Below, in pieces: positions 27,286-35,740 of a stretch of 64,000 nt of DNA (the first letter of the stretch is position 1; each line of letters begins with the position of its first letter). The translations under genes were made by a program, and so were the position numbers. Below the pieces are notes generated by a model, which worked only from the letters and a program-made list of their open reading frames with translations, was not told the DNA's origin and made no database searches. The stretch is from Rhodoferax sp. (lineage in GTDB: Bacteria; Pseudomonadota; Gammaproteobacteria; Burkholderiales; Burkholderiaceae_C), in the NCBI GenBank assembly GCA_024235935.1, contig JACKLL010000015.1:10912-74911 (forward strand). Direction: 5' to 3'.

Positions 27286-27987
27286 GTGTCCTCGGAGCGT
27301 CCCTTTCCTGCCCTGTCCAGCCTTCCCGGCTTCGATCCGCGCATGGTGCCGGTGGCGGCGGTCGACAGCCATCTGCCGGCCATCGCGCCGGCCGCTCTCG
27401 ATGCGCAGGCGCTTCGCAGCCGGTTCGAAGCGCAGCCTGTCTGGGTGCCGGAGTATCTCGAGGAGCCGCGCTTTTCCGACCGGATGCCGACGCCGGCATC
27501 GGTGCTGATCGCCATCGTCGCGCGCGACGAACCCATGGTCTTGCTGACCCAGCGCACCGCGCACCTTTCCAGCCATTCGGGCCAGATCGCCTTTCCGGGC
27601 GGCAAGCAGGATCCGACCGATCCGGACCTGACCAGCACGGCACTGCGCGAGGCGCAGGAGGAAATCGGTCTTGACGCGGCCTACGTGCAGGTACTGGGTG
27701 CGTTGCCAATTTACCGCACGGGGAGTCAGTTCGTCGTGACGCCCGTGGTCGCGTTGCTGCGCGACGGCTTCGACCTCGAACGCAATGCCTTCGAGGTCGA
27801 CGACATTTTCGAGGTGCCCCTGGCCTACCTGATGAACCCCGCCCACCACCGGCACCATGTGGTCGATATCCACGGCGTGCGGCGCGAGTGGTTGTCGATG
27901 CCGTACCAGCAAGGGAAGACCGAGCGCTTCATCTGGGGTGCGACCGCCGGCATGCTGCGCAATTTCTACCGCTTCCTGTCGGCCTGA
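27286..27987 (+). CDS. Nudix hydrolase (CoA-diphosphatase-like)
   Basis: 233 aa. The Nudix box is complete: GGKQDPTDPDLTSTALREAQ then EEIGLD. The preceding segment LLTQRTAHLSSHSGQIAFPG resembles the NudL/CoAse group that hydrolyses CoA and related nucleotides; the exact substrate is inferred. I start at GTG 27286 because GGAG lies 9 nt upstream; the frame's first start, a TTG at 27268, would sit in the terminator T-tract of rplS. Confidence 0.88.
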   Translation: MSSERPFPALSSLPGFDPRMVPVAAVDSHLPAIAPAALDAQALRSRFEAQPVWVPEYLEEPRFSDRMPTPASVLIAIVARDEPMVLLTQRTAHLSSHSGQIAFPGGKQDPTDPDLTSTALREAQEEIGLDAAYVQVLGALPIYRTGSQFVVTPVVALLRDGFDLERNAFEVDDIFEVPLAYLMNPAHHRHHVVDIHGVRREWLSMPYQQGKTERFIWGATAGMLRNFYRFLSA

Positions 27988-28056
27988 CGCCACGCAGGCG
28001 CGATCGAGGCAGCCGCAAGCGGCATTTCCGACCATCTCAGCACGTATCATTCCGAC

Positions 28057-29040
28057 ATGAGCTTCATTGCCATCCTGATCGCGTTGTTGCTGGAGCAGGC
28101 GCGACCGGTTGGCCGCGGCAATGCGGTCCATTCCGCGATGCGCGCCTGGGTGGGCTGGTGCGGGCGGACCTTCGATGCCGGCAAGTCGCACCATGCCGGA
28201 CTCGCATGGGGTGTGGCGGTGCTGCTGCCGGGGCTGGTGGTGCTGGCGGTCTACTGGTTGCTGGCCGGTCTGACGGATTGGCCGCTGGCCGTCATCTGGA
28301 ATATCGTCGTGCTGTACCACTGCCTCGGATTCCGGCAGTTCAGCCACCATTTCACCGATATTCGCGACGCACTCGAAGCGGGCGATGAGCCCCTGGCACG
28401 CGAGCGGCTGGCGCATTGGCAGCAGGTCGACGCCAATGGCCTGCCGCGCAGCGAGATCGTGCGCCATGTGGTCGAGCACTCGGTGATTGCTGCCCACCGC
28501 CATGTCTTTGGCGCGCTGGCCTGGTTCTCGGTGCTGGCCGCGCTGGGGCTCGGACCCATGGGTGCGGTCATCTATCGCCTCGCCGAGTTCGTGCCGCGCT
28601 ATTGGGCGCGCGAGAAATCCACCCGCGTCCGGCCGGTCAGCGAAGCTGCGCAGCAGGTGGCGGGAAATTTGTGGCACTTGCTGGACTGGTTGCCCGCCCG
28701 TATCACCGCCATGGCATTCGCGGTCACCGGAAGCTTCGAGGATGCCATCGACAGCTGGCGCACCTATGAACGCAGCGGTCCGGTGAGCAATGATGGTGTG
28801 ATCCTGGCGTCGACGTCCGGGGCCATCAATCTGCGCCTGGGGCCGGCCAGCGAGGCCTATGTCCCCGACATGGGGGGCGCGGGTGATGGCAGTGCCACGG
28901 CCGGCCGCGCAGCAGCGACGGGCGGGGGCATGGAGCCTGAAGTCGGGCATTTGCGGGTGGTGGTCGGGCTGGTCTGGCGCACCGTCGTCATGTGGCTGGT
29001 GTTGCTGGCGCTGTTGAGCCTTGCCAGGTTGCTGGGCTGA
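28057..29040 (+). CDS. CobD/CbiB-family integral membrane protein
   Basis: 327 aa with at least four hydrophobic segments (near residues 1-12, 48-70, 150-175 and 305-325) and the family pattern FRQFSHHFTDIRDALEAGD, HVVEHSVIAAHRHVFG. Classical CbiB attaches aminopropanol to cobyric acid, but this Burkholderiales branch is usually encoded away from cobalamin genes, as here, and also resembles AmpE. Enzymatic role is therefore uncertain. A Gly/Ala-rich stretch (about 270-292) precedes the last helix. Confidence 0.8.
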   Translation: MSFIAILIALLLEQARPVGRGNAVHSAMRAWVGWCGRTFDAGKSHHAGLAWGVAVLLPGLVVLAVYWLLAGLTDWPLAVIWNIVVLYHCLGFRQFSHHFTDIRDALEAGDEPLARERLAHWQQVDANGLPRSEIVRHVVEHSVIAAHRHVFGALAWFSVLAALGLGPMGAVIYRLAEFVPRYWAREKSTRVRPVSEAAQQVAGNLWHLLDWLPARITAMAFAVTGSFEDAIDSWRTYERSGPVSNDGVILASTSGAINLRLGPASEAYVPDMGGAGDGSATAGRAAATGGGMEPEVGHLRVVVGLVWRTVVMWLVLLALLSLARLLG

Positions 29041-29103
29041 CGACGTCGAAGTCGCGCCATCCCGGGCGTGCATCCCTGCCGCCCGCGTCCTCGCCCGATC
29101 CAC

Positions 29104-30024
29104 TCAATAGCGCGACTGCGAGAGCTCCGCAAACAGCTCCGTGTAAATGCGGTAGCGATCCGCATTGATCGGGTTTTCGGCATCCGCGGTCTGTGCCGCC
29201 GCGATGACGGCGCAGCCAGGCTCGTGCAGATGGCTGCAGTTGTAGAAGCGGCAATGGTCGGCATGCGCGGCCAGGTCCGGCATGTAGCGGGCCAGTCGCA
29301 TCGGGTCGATGTGGCGCAGACCGAACTCCTGGAACCCGGGTGAGTCGATCAGCGCCGATGTCCGGCTCTCGTCGATCCAGTACCAGGTGGTGCTGGTCGT
29401 CGTGTGCTTCCCGGCGCGCAGCGCCAGCGACAGTTCGCCGGTCAGGATGTCCAGGCCGGGAACGAAGGTGTTGATCAGGGTACTCTTGCCGGCGCCCGAC
29501 GGACCCAGCACCAGGCTGGTCTTGTGTGCGAGGCGTTCCTGCAAGGTCTTGCGCGCGCTGTCGTCCGCCGTTCTGAGCGAGACTGGCAGGACCTGGTAGC
29601 CCATTGCCCGATACGGAGCCAGCTTCTGCCATGCGTGGGCGAATGGTTCGGTCAGGTCGCTCTTGTTGAGCACGATCAGCGGCGTGATGGCTTGCGCCTC
29701 GGCTGCGATCAGCGCACGCGAGAGCTGGTGGCTGGAGAACAGAGGCTCGGCCGCCAGCAGGATCAGGACCTGGTCGAGGTTGGCGGCGAACGACTTGGTG
29801 CGGATGTCATCCTGGCGATAGAACAGGTTGCGCCGGGTCTCGATCTTCTCGATCGTGCCTTCGTCCTGCGAGGCCTGCCACAGAACTTGGTCGCCGACGA
29901 CACCCTGGCTCTTCTTGCCGCGCGAGTGGCAGATGATGCGCCGACCGTCGGAGGCTTCGACCATGAAATGCCGCCCATAGTTGGCGACGATCAACCCGCC
30001 CTGGAGTCCTGGCGCGGAGCTCAA
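29104..30024 (-). CDS. rsgA: Small ribosomal subunit biogenesis GTPase RsgA
   Basis: Circularly permuted GTPase that checks 30S maturation. In 306 aa: OB fold (GLIVANYGRHFMVEASDG), G4 NKSD near residue 120, then G1 GPSGAGKSTLIN and G3-like DSPGFQEFGL, and a C-terminal zinc motif CRFYNCSHLHEPGC. Only a TTG (30024) is available as an upstream start in this frame, since a stop lies five codons before it. The gene starts 22 bp after the pterin dehydratase gene. Confidence 0.96.
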   Translation of the reverse strand: MSSAPGLQGGLIVANYGRHFMVEASDGRRIICHSRGKKSQGVVGDQVLWQASQDEGTIEKIETRRNLFYRQDDIRTKSFAANLDQVLILLAAEPLFSSHQLSRALIAAEAQAITPLIVLNKSDLTEPFAHAWQKLAPYRAMGYQVLPVSLRTADDSARKTLQERLAHKTSLVLGPSGAGKSTLINTFVPGLDILTGELSLALRAGKHTTTSTTWYWIDESRTSALIDSPGFQEFGLRHIDPMRLARYMPDLAAHADHCRFYNCSHLHEPGCAVIAAAQTADAENPINADRYRIYTELFAELSQSRY

Positions 30025-30046
30025 GCAGCCATCCGTTCAAGGCAGG

Positions 30047-30382
30047 TCATGCCAGCAGGCCGTCGGCCGCCGCCGCACACTGGAAGTCGGTGTCGGAGAT
30101 TCCGTGCACATCGTGGGTATTGAAGCGCACGACACAGCGGTTGTAGGTGACCAGCAGTTCGGGGTGATGGTCGGACACATGGGCGACGAAGGCCAGCGCG
30201 TTGACGAAGGCCATCGTCTGGTAGTAGTTGGCAAACTGGTAGGTCTTCTCGATGGCCACATCCGGGCCTCCGCCGCGCAGAGTCCAGCCTTCGAGCTGGG
30301 CCAGTCGCGTCACGACTTCGGTCGGCGTGAGGGCGCGCCGCGCGATCTTGGACCAGTCCACATTCTTGATCATGCTGTTCAC
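30047..30382 (-). CDS. Pterin-4a-carbinolamine dehydratase
   Basis: 111-aa 4a-hydroxytetrahydrobiopterin dehydratase (PCD/DCoH fold), which recycles pterin cofactor after aromatic hydroxylation. Family motifs: WTLRGGG, YQTMAFVNALAFVAHVSDHH with catalytic histidines, PELLVTYNRCVVRFNTHDV. AGGAG lies five nt before GTG 30382, favouring it over the internal ATG 30373. It sits 17 bp after the M48 protease gene, so M48-PCD-rsgA may be one transcript. Confidence 0.93.
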   Translation of the reverse strand: MNSMIKNVDWSKIARRALTPTEVVTRLAQLEGWTLRGGGPDVAIEKTYQFANYYQTMAFVNALAFVAHVSDHHPELLVTYNRCVVRFNTHDVHGISDTDFQCAAAADGLLA

Positions 30383-30399
30383 AGTCGCTCCTAACGGGT

Positions 30400-31677
30400 T
30401 CAGGCGGCCATCCGGGCCAGCCGCTCAACGGCTGGAGGATGCGAGTAATAGAACTTGACGTAGACCGGGTCGGGCGTCAATGTCGACGCATTGTCCTCGT
30501 ACAGCTTGAGCAGGGCCGACGACAGGTCGGTGCGGCCGGTCTGTTCCACCGCATAGGCGTCGGCCTCGAATTCATGCTTGCGCGACACCTGCGTGAACAG
30601 CGGCGAGACGAACTGCGTGAACACCGGCACCACCAGCATGAACAGCAGCAGCGCCAGGGCGTCGTTGGGGGCGCCAGCCGCCATGTTGGGGCGAACGCCC
30701 AGTGCGGTGTAGAACCAGGCCTGGCCCGACAGATAGCCCAGCAGGGCGAACCCGACCAGGCTCAGCGCGAACAGCGACACGATGCGCTTGATGATGTGCC
30801 GGTGCTTGAAATGGCCCAGCTCGTGCGCCAGCACCGCATCGACTTCTCCGGGCGAAAGCTTGGCCAGCAAGGTGTCGTAGAAGACCACGCGCTTGGCAGC
30901 GCCGAAACCGGTGAAATAGGCGTTGCCATGGGCGCTGCGCTTGCTGCCATCCATGACGAACAGGCCTTTGGCCGCGAACCCGCATCGGTTCATCAGTGCC
31001 GTGACGCGGGTCTTCAGCGTCTCGTCCTCCAGTGGCTTGAACTTGTTGAACATCGGCGCAATGAAAGTCGGATAGACCATCAGCAGCAACAGGTTGAATC
31101 CCATCCATACACCCCAGGCCCATAGCCACCACAGGGAGCCGGCTGCGCCCATCAACCAGAGGATCAGCGCGGCAATGGGCAGGCCGATGAGCGCGCCGAC
31201 AGCGATCGACTTGAGCAGGTCGGTCAGCCACAAGCCCGGGGTCATCTTGTTGAAGCCGAACCGCGCTTCGATGCCAAAGGTCTGGTGCAGGGACAGCGGA
31301 AGTTCGATCAGCCCGCCAATCAGCGCGAACGCGGCGAGCAGGGCGAGTTGCTGGCCCATGCCAGGGCCCATCCAGCGCAGCAAGGCGTGGTTGAGGACGT
31401 CCAGGCCGCCCAGCAAGGTCCAGCCCAGCAGCACCGCACTGCCCAGTGCCAGTTCGATCAGGCCGAAGCGGGTCTTGGCCACGGTGTAGTCTGCAGCCTT
31501 CTGGTGTGCCTGCAACGTCACCTTCTCGGCAAACGTCGGTGGCACGGCCGCGCGTGAGCATGCGACATGCCGGATCTGGCGCGACGCCAGCCAGAACTTC
31601 AGAACCATGCCCGCCACAACCGCAATGGCGAAGGCCGTTGTCAGCAGGGGATCAGGAGAAAATGCACCGTCAAGCAC
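30400..31677 (-). CDS. M48 family zinc metallopeptidase (Ste24-like)
   Basis: About 425 aa, integral membrane. The zinc motif HELGH occurs in VDAVLAHELGHFKHRHIIKR with a downstream glutamate in RKHEFEADAYAVEQTG, as in CAAX-protease-1/HtpX relatives. Several hydrophobic segments flank it, including LALLAAFALIGGLIELPLSL and LIGLPIAALILWLMG. The start is uncertain: GTG 31677 is the first start in frame with protein-like sequence, without a visible ribosome site. The divergent orn gene starts 82 bp away. Confidence 0.92.
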   Translation of the reverse strand: MLDGAFSPDPLLTTAFAIAVVAGMVLKFWLASRQIRHVACSRAAVPPTFAEKVTLQAHQKAADYTVAKTRFGLIELALGSAVLLGWTLLGGLDVLNHALLRWMGPGMGQQLALLAAFALIGGLIELPLSLHQTFGIEARFGFNKMTPGLWLTDLLKSIAVGALIGLPIAALILWLMGAAGSLWWLWAWGVWMGFNLLLLMVYPTFIAPMFNKFKPLEDETLKTRVTALMNRCGFAAKGLFVMDGSKRSAHGNAYFTGFGAAKRVVFYDTLLAKLSPGEVDAVLAHELGHFKHRHIIKRIVSLFALSLVGFALLGYLSGQAWFYTALGVRPNMAAGAPNDALALLLFMLVVPVFTQFVSPLFTQVSRKHEFEADAYAVEQTGRTDLSSALLKLYEDNASTLTPDPVYVKFYYSHPPAVERLARMAA

Positions 31678-31759
31678 GGCAGGGGGAAAGCAGGGCGAAC
31701 ATGCGCAGGAGTTTAGGTGCAAATCAATGCCCGGGTCGGCATGGGCGACAATCGCCGCC

Positions 31760-32332
31760 ATGGAAAACCCTGTCGTAACACTGGAGAAGTCCGACCAGAA
31801 CCTGGTCTGGATCGATTGCGAAATGTCGGGCCTGGAGCCGGTCAAGGAGCGGCTGCTGGAGATCGCCGTCATCGTCACCGGTCCCTCGCTGGAGCCGCGG
31901 ATCGAAGGCCCGGTACTGGTGATTCACCAGAGCGATGCCTTGCTCGACCAGATGGATGCATGGAACAAGGGCACGCATGGCAGGAGCGGGCTGATCGACA
32001 AGGTGCGGGCATCGACGCTCGGCGAAGCCGATGCCGAGCAGCAGATCCTGGATTTTCTGGCGCAGTACGTACCCAGGAACAGTTCGCCCTTGTGTGGCAA
32101 CACGATCAGCCAGGACCGGCGCTTTCTGGTGAACTACATGCCCCGGCTGGAGGCCTTTTTTCACTACCGCAATATCGATGTGAGCACGCTCAAGGAACTG
32201 GCCAAGCGCTGGCGGCCGAAGCTGCACAGCGGCTTCAAGAAGCAGCAAAGCCATACCGCGCTGGCCGACGTCCACGAGTCCATCGACGAACTGGTTTACT
32301 ACCGGAAAAACTTCCTGCGCATGGAAGATTAG
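31760..32332 (+). CDS. orn: Oligoribonuclease
   Basis: 3'-5' exoribonuclease that degrades 2-5 nt RNA and the c-di-GMP product pGpG. The 190-aa DEDDh protein shows LVWIDCEMSGLEP (D and E), GNTISQDRRFLV (D) and SHTALADVHESIDEL (H and D). ATG 31760 gives the standard length. A GGDEF protein occurs in this window at 52.1-53.3 kb. Confidence 0.98.
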   Translation: MENPVVTLEKSDQNLVWIDCEMSGLEPVKERLLEIAVIVTGPSLEPRIEGPVLVIHQSDALLDQMDAWNKGTHGRSGLIDKVRASTLGEADAEQQILDFLAQYVPRNSSPLCGNTISQDRRFLVNYMPRLEAFFHYRNIDVSTLKELAKRWRPKLHSGFKKQQSHTALADVHESIDELVYYRKNFLRMED

Positions 32333-32522
32333 GTAGAAACCCGCATCCGTGCCATAATCGCAGGCTTCGCTGCCACACAGGCGGCGAGTTAGTGCATCTC
32401 CCCTCACACACCGGGTCTTTCCTTTAACAAGGCCCCTCAAGAGTGCAGCCCCTGGCTGCCGCCACGTTGGATGGCGCTGAGTTTCGTTTGATGGTTGATG
32501 TTTGTTTGACCATTGACGAAAG

Positions 32523-32541
32523 CACCGCATTCCGTGCGGTG
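32523..32541 (+). promoter_or_regulatory. Hairpin in the leader of the DEAD-box helicase gene
   Basis: CACCGCA (32523-32529) pairs with TGCGGTG (32535-32541), 21 bp before the ATG. A CATAAT box at 32353-32358 would give a leader of about 200 nt. Long structured leaders are common on cold-inducible helicase mRNAs, but regulation here is inferred only. Confidence 0.4.
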
Positions 32542-32562
32542 TGATCGTGTGAGATCCATATC

Positions 32563-34317
32563 ATGAACGACGCATTTGATGTGCACGGCGCGCTTTCGCC
32601 CGAGCAAAACCTTTCTACCGAATCCAGCACCTCGGCCGTGGCCGAGACGCACGCTGAATTCTCCGAACCGTCGGAGGTTCTGGTCGATGAGAGCGCTGCG
32701 GCGCCTGTCGAAGAACCCAACGGTTTCGAAAAACTGGGCCTTGCGCCCGAACTGATCCAGGCCGTTCGCGACCTGGGCTTCACCCAGCCCACCGTGGTAC
32801 AGGAAAAATGCATCCCGATGGCGATGCAGAGCCTGACCGATGACGGCAAGGCTGGCAAATTCACCGACCTGATGGTCTCCAGCCAGACGGGCAGCGGCAA
32901 GACCGCCGCCTTCCTGCTGCCGGTGCTGCACACCCTGCTCGACCAGCAGGCCAAGGCCGTGGCCGAGGAGCGTGCCCAGTTCGAGCGCGCCTGTGCCGAG
33001 GCCCTGGCGCGCGGCGAGGCGGCGCCCAAGCGCCCGCGCCGCAAGGACCCGACCAGCAGCCGCAACTTCAAGGCCGCCACACCCGGCGCGCTGGTGCTGT
33101 GCCCGACACGTGAACTCGCACAGCAAGTGGCACAGGACGCCATCGACCTGGTGCGCCATTGCCGCGGCCTGCGCATCGCCAACGTGGTCGGCGGTATTCC
33201 GTACCAGTTGCAGATCGCCCGTCTTCAGAACGCCGACCTCGTGGTCGCCACTCCCGGTCGTCTGCTGGACCTGCAGCGCTCGATGCAGATCAAGCTCGAC
33301 CAGGTGCAGTTCCTGGTGGTCGACGAGGCCGATCGCATGCTCGACCTGGGTTTTGCCGACGACCTGGCCGAAGTCAACCAGCTCACCATCGAACGCAAGC
33401 AGACCATGATGTTCAGTGCCACGCTGGCACCACGCATCCAGCAACTGGCCACCCGCGTCATGCGCGAGCCGCAGCGTGTGCAGATCGATTCGCCTACGGA
33501 AAAGCACCAGAACATCAAGCAGGTGCTGTTCTGGGCCGACAACGCCTTCCACAAGCGCAAGCTGCTGGACCACTGGCTGCGCGATACCACGATCAACCAG
33601 GCGATCGTGTTCGCCAGCACGCAGATCGAATGTGATGGCCTGGCCAATGACCTGCAGCAGGCGGGCTTCAGCGCCGTCGCCTTGCACGGTGCCTTGAACC
33701 AGGGCATGCGCAACCGCCGGCTCAATGCACTACGCGAAGGCCATGTGCAGATCCTCGTGGCCACCGACGTCGCCGCCCGCGGCATCGACGTGCCGACCAT
33801 CACCCACGTCTTCAACTTCGGCCTGCCGATGAAGGCCGAGGACTATACGCACCGTATCGGCCGCACCGGCCGTGCCGGACGCGACGGTCTGGCTGTCACG
33901 ATGGCCGAGTTCCGCGATCGCCGCAAGATCTTCGACATCGAGGCCTATACGCGCCAGCAATTCAAGGCCGAAGTAATTCCAGGCCTGGAGCCGCAGCAAC
34001 GCATGCCCGACGCGCGTCCGCGTTCCAACTTCGGTGGTCGTGACAACAACCGTGGTGGTTTCAATGCCCCGGGTCGCGAGCCGCGCCGCTTTGGCCCCCC
34101 GGGTGCCGGCCGTCCGCGTGACGCAGGTGGCTTTGCACCGCACAACGACTTCGCACCGCGCAAACCGGCGTATGCCGGCAACAACAAGCCGGCAGGGTCG
34201 CAGCAGCGTCCGTCCCATGCACCTTCGGGTGGTTTTGGTGATCGCGCTAGCGCCAGCTTCGGCCCGCGCGATGGCGCCCGCCGTCCGGCACGTCCGGCCC
34301 GGCCCGCACGCGGCTGA
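32563..34317 (+). CDS. RhlE-type DEAD-box RNA helicase
   Basis: 584 aa. All core motifs are present: Q motif FTQPTVVQEKCIPMAMQ, motif I SSQTGSGKTAAF, Ia PTRELAQQV, II VDEADRML (about residue 253), III FSATLAP, V DVAARGIDVP and VI HRIGRTGRAGR. There is a 55-residue acidic N-terminal extension. An insertion of about 40 mostly charged residues lies between motifs I and Ia (VAEERAQFERACAEAL). The C-terminal ~100 residues are Arg/Gly/Pro-rich and probably bind RNA. Likely acts in ribosome assembly or RNA turnover. Confidence 0.95.
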   Translation: MNDAFDVHGALSPEQNLSTESSTSAVAETHAEFSEPSEVLVDESAAAPVEEPNGFEKLGLAPELIQAVRDLGFTQPTVVQEKCIPMAMQSLTDDGKAGKFTDLMVSSQTGSGKTAAFLLPVLHTLLDQQAKAVAEERAQFERACAEALARGEAAPKRPRRKDPTSSRNFKAATPGALVLCPTRELAQQVAQDAIDLVRHCRGLRIANVVGGIPYQLQIARLQNADLVVATPGRLLDLQRSMQIKLDQVQFLVVDEADRMLDLGFADDLAEVNQLTIERKQTMMFSATLAPRIQQLATRVMREPQRVQIDSPTEKHQNIKQVLFWADNAFHKRKLLDHWLRDTTINQAIVFASTQIECDGLANDLQQAGFSAVALHGALNQGMRNRRLNALREGHVQILVATDVAARGIDVPTITHVFNFGLPMKAEDYTHRIGRTGRAGRDGLAVTMAEFRDRRKIFDIEAYTRQQFKAEVIPGLEPQQRMPDARPRSNFGGRDNNRGGFNAPGREPRRFGPPGAGRPRDAGGFAPHNDFAPRKPAYAGNNKPAGSQQRPSHAPSGGFGDRASASFGPRDGARRPARPARPARG

Positions 34318-34340
34318 TACGCGGCTTGACGCCAACATGA

Positions 34341-34374
34341 AAGCCTGCAGGTCGCAAGACCTGCAGGCTTTTTT
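34341..34374 (+). terminator. Intrinsic terminator of the helicase gene
   Basis: AAGCCTGCAGGTC (34341-34353) pairs perfectly with GACCTGCAGGCTT (34358-34370) around GCAA, with a run of six T residues at its end (34369-34374). It starts 23 bp after the stop codon. Confidence 0.95.
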
Positions 34375-34669
34375 CATGGCGCTTGTTGCGTGGCGCCGAG
34401 GACCCGAGCCCTCCAGGCCTTGCTCCGCAAGACATGACGCACCTGCGCAGGGCCCTGGCGCGCACCATTTTGCCTATGAGACGCAACGGGCCTGAAAATG
34501 CCGGCAAGACTTTCATAATGCACCGATCCAGGGTGCAGAGCGCAGCGGGGACACAGGCATATTCCTTGCGGGTGAGGGGATGCGCACGAGGGACGTTCGC
34601 AACATGTCGTCCCCGATCCCTGATTCCGCGATGCTGGCGCCATCGCAATACCTGGAAAGAAACCCCACC
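34375..34669 (+). other. Intergenic region upstream of the TctC-like gene
   Basis: About 295 bp with no gene I can support. It should hold the promoter of the downstream binding-protein gene; TTTCATAATGC near 34512-34522 contains a -10-like CATAAT but no convincing -35. Confidence 0.5.
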
Positions 34670-35659
34670 GTGAAATCTCCCATCACCTCTTTGCGTGCGT
34701 TGGCGCGTATTGTCCTGAGCACTTCGCTGGTCGTGGCGACCGCCGCATCATTTGCCCAGGACGGCCCCATCAAGATTCTGGTCGGCTTCCCAGCCGGCGG
34801 TAGCACCGACGCGATCGCGCGCCATCTGGCATTGGGCATGCAGCAGGAACTGGGTCGCTCCGTCGTGGTCGAAAACCGTCCCGGTGCGGGCGGGCAGATC
34901 GCGGCGCAGGCGCTCAAGGGTGCGAAACCCGATGGCGCGACGATCTTTCTGTCCAACAGCCATACCGTATCGATGATCCCGCTGACGCTGCTCAAGCCCG
35001 GGTTCGACACCTCCAAGGACTTTGCCCCCATCGGCCTGGTCGCGATCAACCCCGACGTGTTCGCCATCAATACCACCGTGCTGGGCAATGCGCAGGCCGG
35101 GCTGAAAGATTTTGCCCAGTGGGCGAAATCCAATCCGGGCAAGGGCAATGTCGGCGTACCCGCGCCGGCGAGTGCGCCGGACTTTGCGGTCGGCGTGGTT
35201 GCCAAGGCCTTGGGGGCGCCGCTGACGTCCGTGCCCTACCGCGGCGACGGTCCGGTGGCCCTCGACTTGGTGGGAGGACAGATTGCCGGTGGCATCGGTT
35301 CCGTCGGCGCCATGCTGCAACACGCCAAGACCGGAAAGATCCGCATCGTGGCCGTGAACGGCACGGCGCGGCTGCCCTTGTTGCCGGACGTGCCGACCTA
35401 TGCAGAGCTCGGCATCAAGGGATACGAGGAGGTGATCTTCACCGCCGTGTTTGCACCTGCCGGAATGCCGGCCAACCTGGTCCAGAGCTACAACGCCGCC
35501 ATCAGCAAGGTCGTGAAGTCGGCGGACTTCGCCGAAAAGCTGGCTGGTTTGGGTATCACTGCAGCATCGAGCACACCGGCCGAACTGGCCACGCGCGTGC
35601 AGGAAACCAACCACGCCTGGAGCGCCATGGTCCGCAACGCGGGCTACCAGCCGCAATAG
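34670..35659 (+). CDS. Tripartite tricarboxylate transporter substrate-binding protein (Bug/TctC family)
   Basis: 329-aa periplasmic solute-binding protein of the Bug family, very expanded in Burkholderiales. It has a signal peptide (hydrophobic IVLSTSLVVATAASFA, then QDGPIKILVGFPAGGSTDA), the ligand loop VGFPAGGSTD and VENRPGAGG. Ligand unknown, generally a carboxylate. I start at GTG 34670, which gives a normal signal peptide; an ATG at 34631 adds 13 residues. No TctA/TctB membrane genes are adjacent, so it is an orphan. Confidence 0.92.
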   Translation: MKSPITSLRALARIVLSTSLVVATAASFAQDGPIKILVGFPAGGSTDAIARHLALGMQQELGRSVVVENRPGAGGQIAAQALKGAKPDGATIFLSNSHTVSMIPLTLLKPGFDTSKDFAPIGLVAINPDVFAINTTVLGNAQAGLKDFAQWAKSNPGKGNVGVPAPASAPDFAVGVVAKALGAPLTSVPYRGDGPVALDLVGGQIAGGIGSVGAMLQHAKTGKIRIVAVNGTARLPLLPDVPTYAELGIKGYEEVIFTAVFAPAGMPANLVQSYNAAISKVVKSADFAEKLAGLGITAASSTPAELATRVQETNHAWSAMVRNAGYQPQ

Positions 35660-35740
35660 GCGGATGAAGGAGGGCAGTGGCGCCGATCGGCGTTACTGCA
35701 GGTCCCGGGCGCGGGCACCCGGAACGTGACAATCGCCCGT

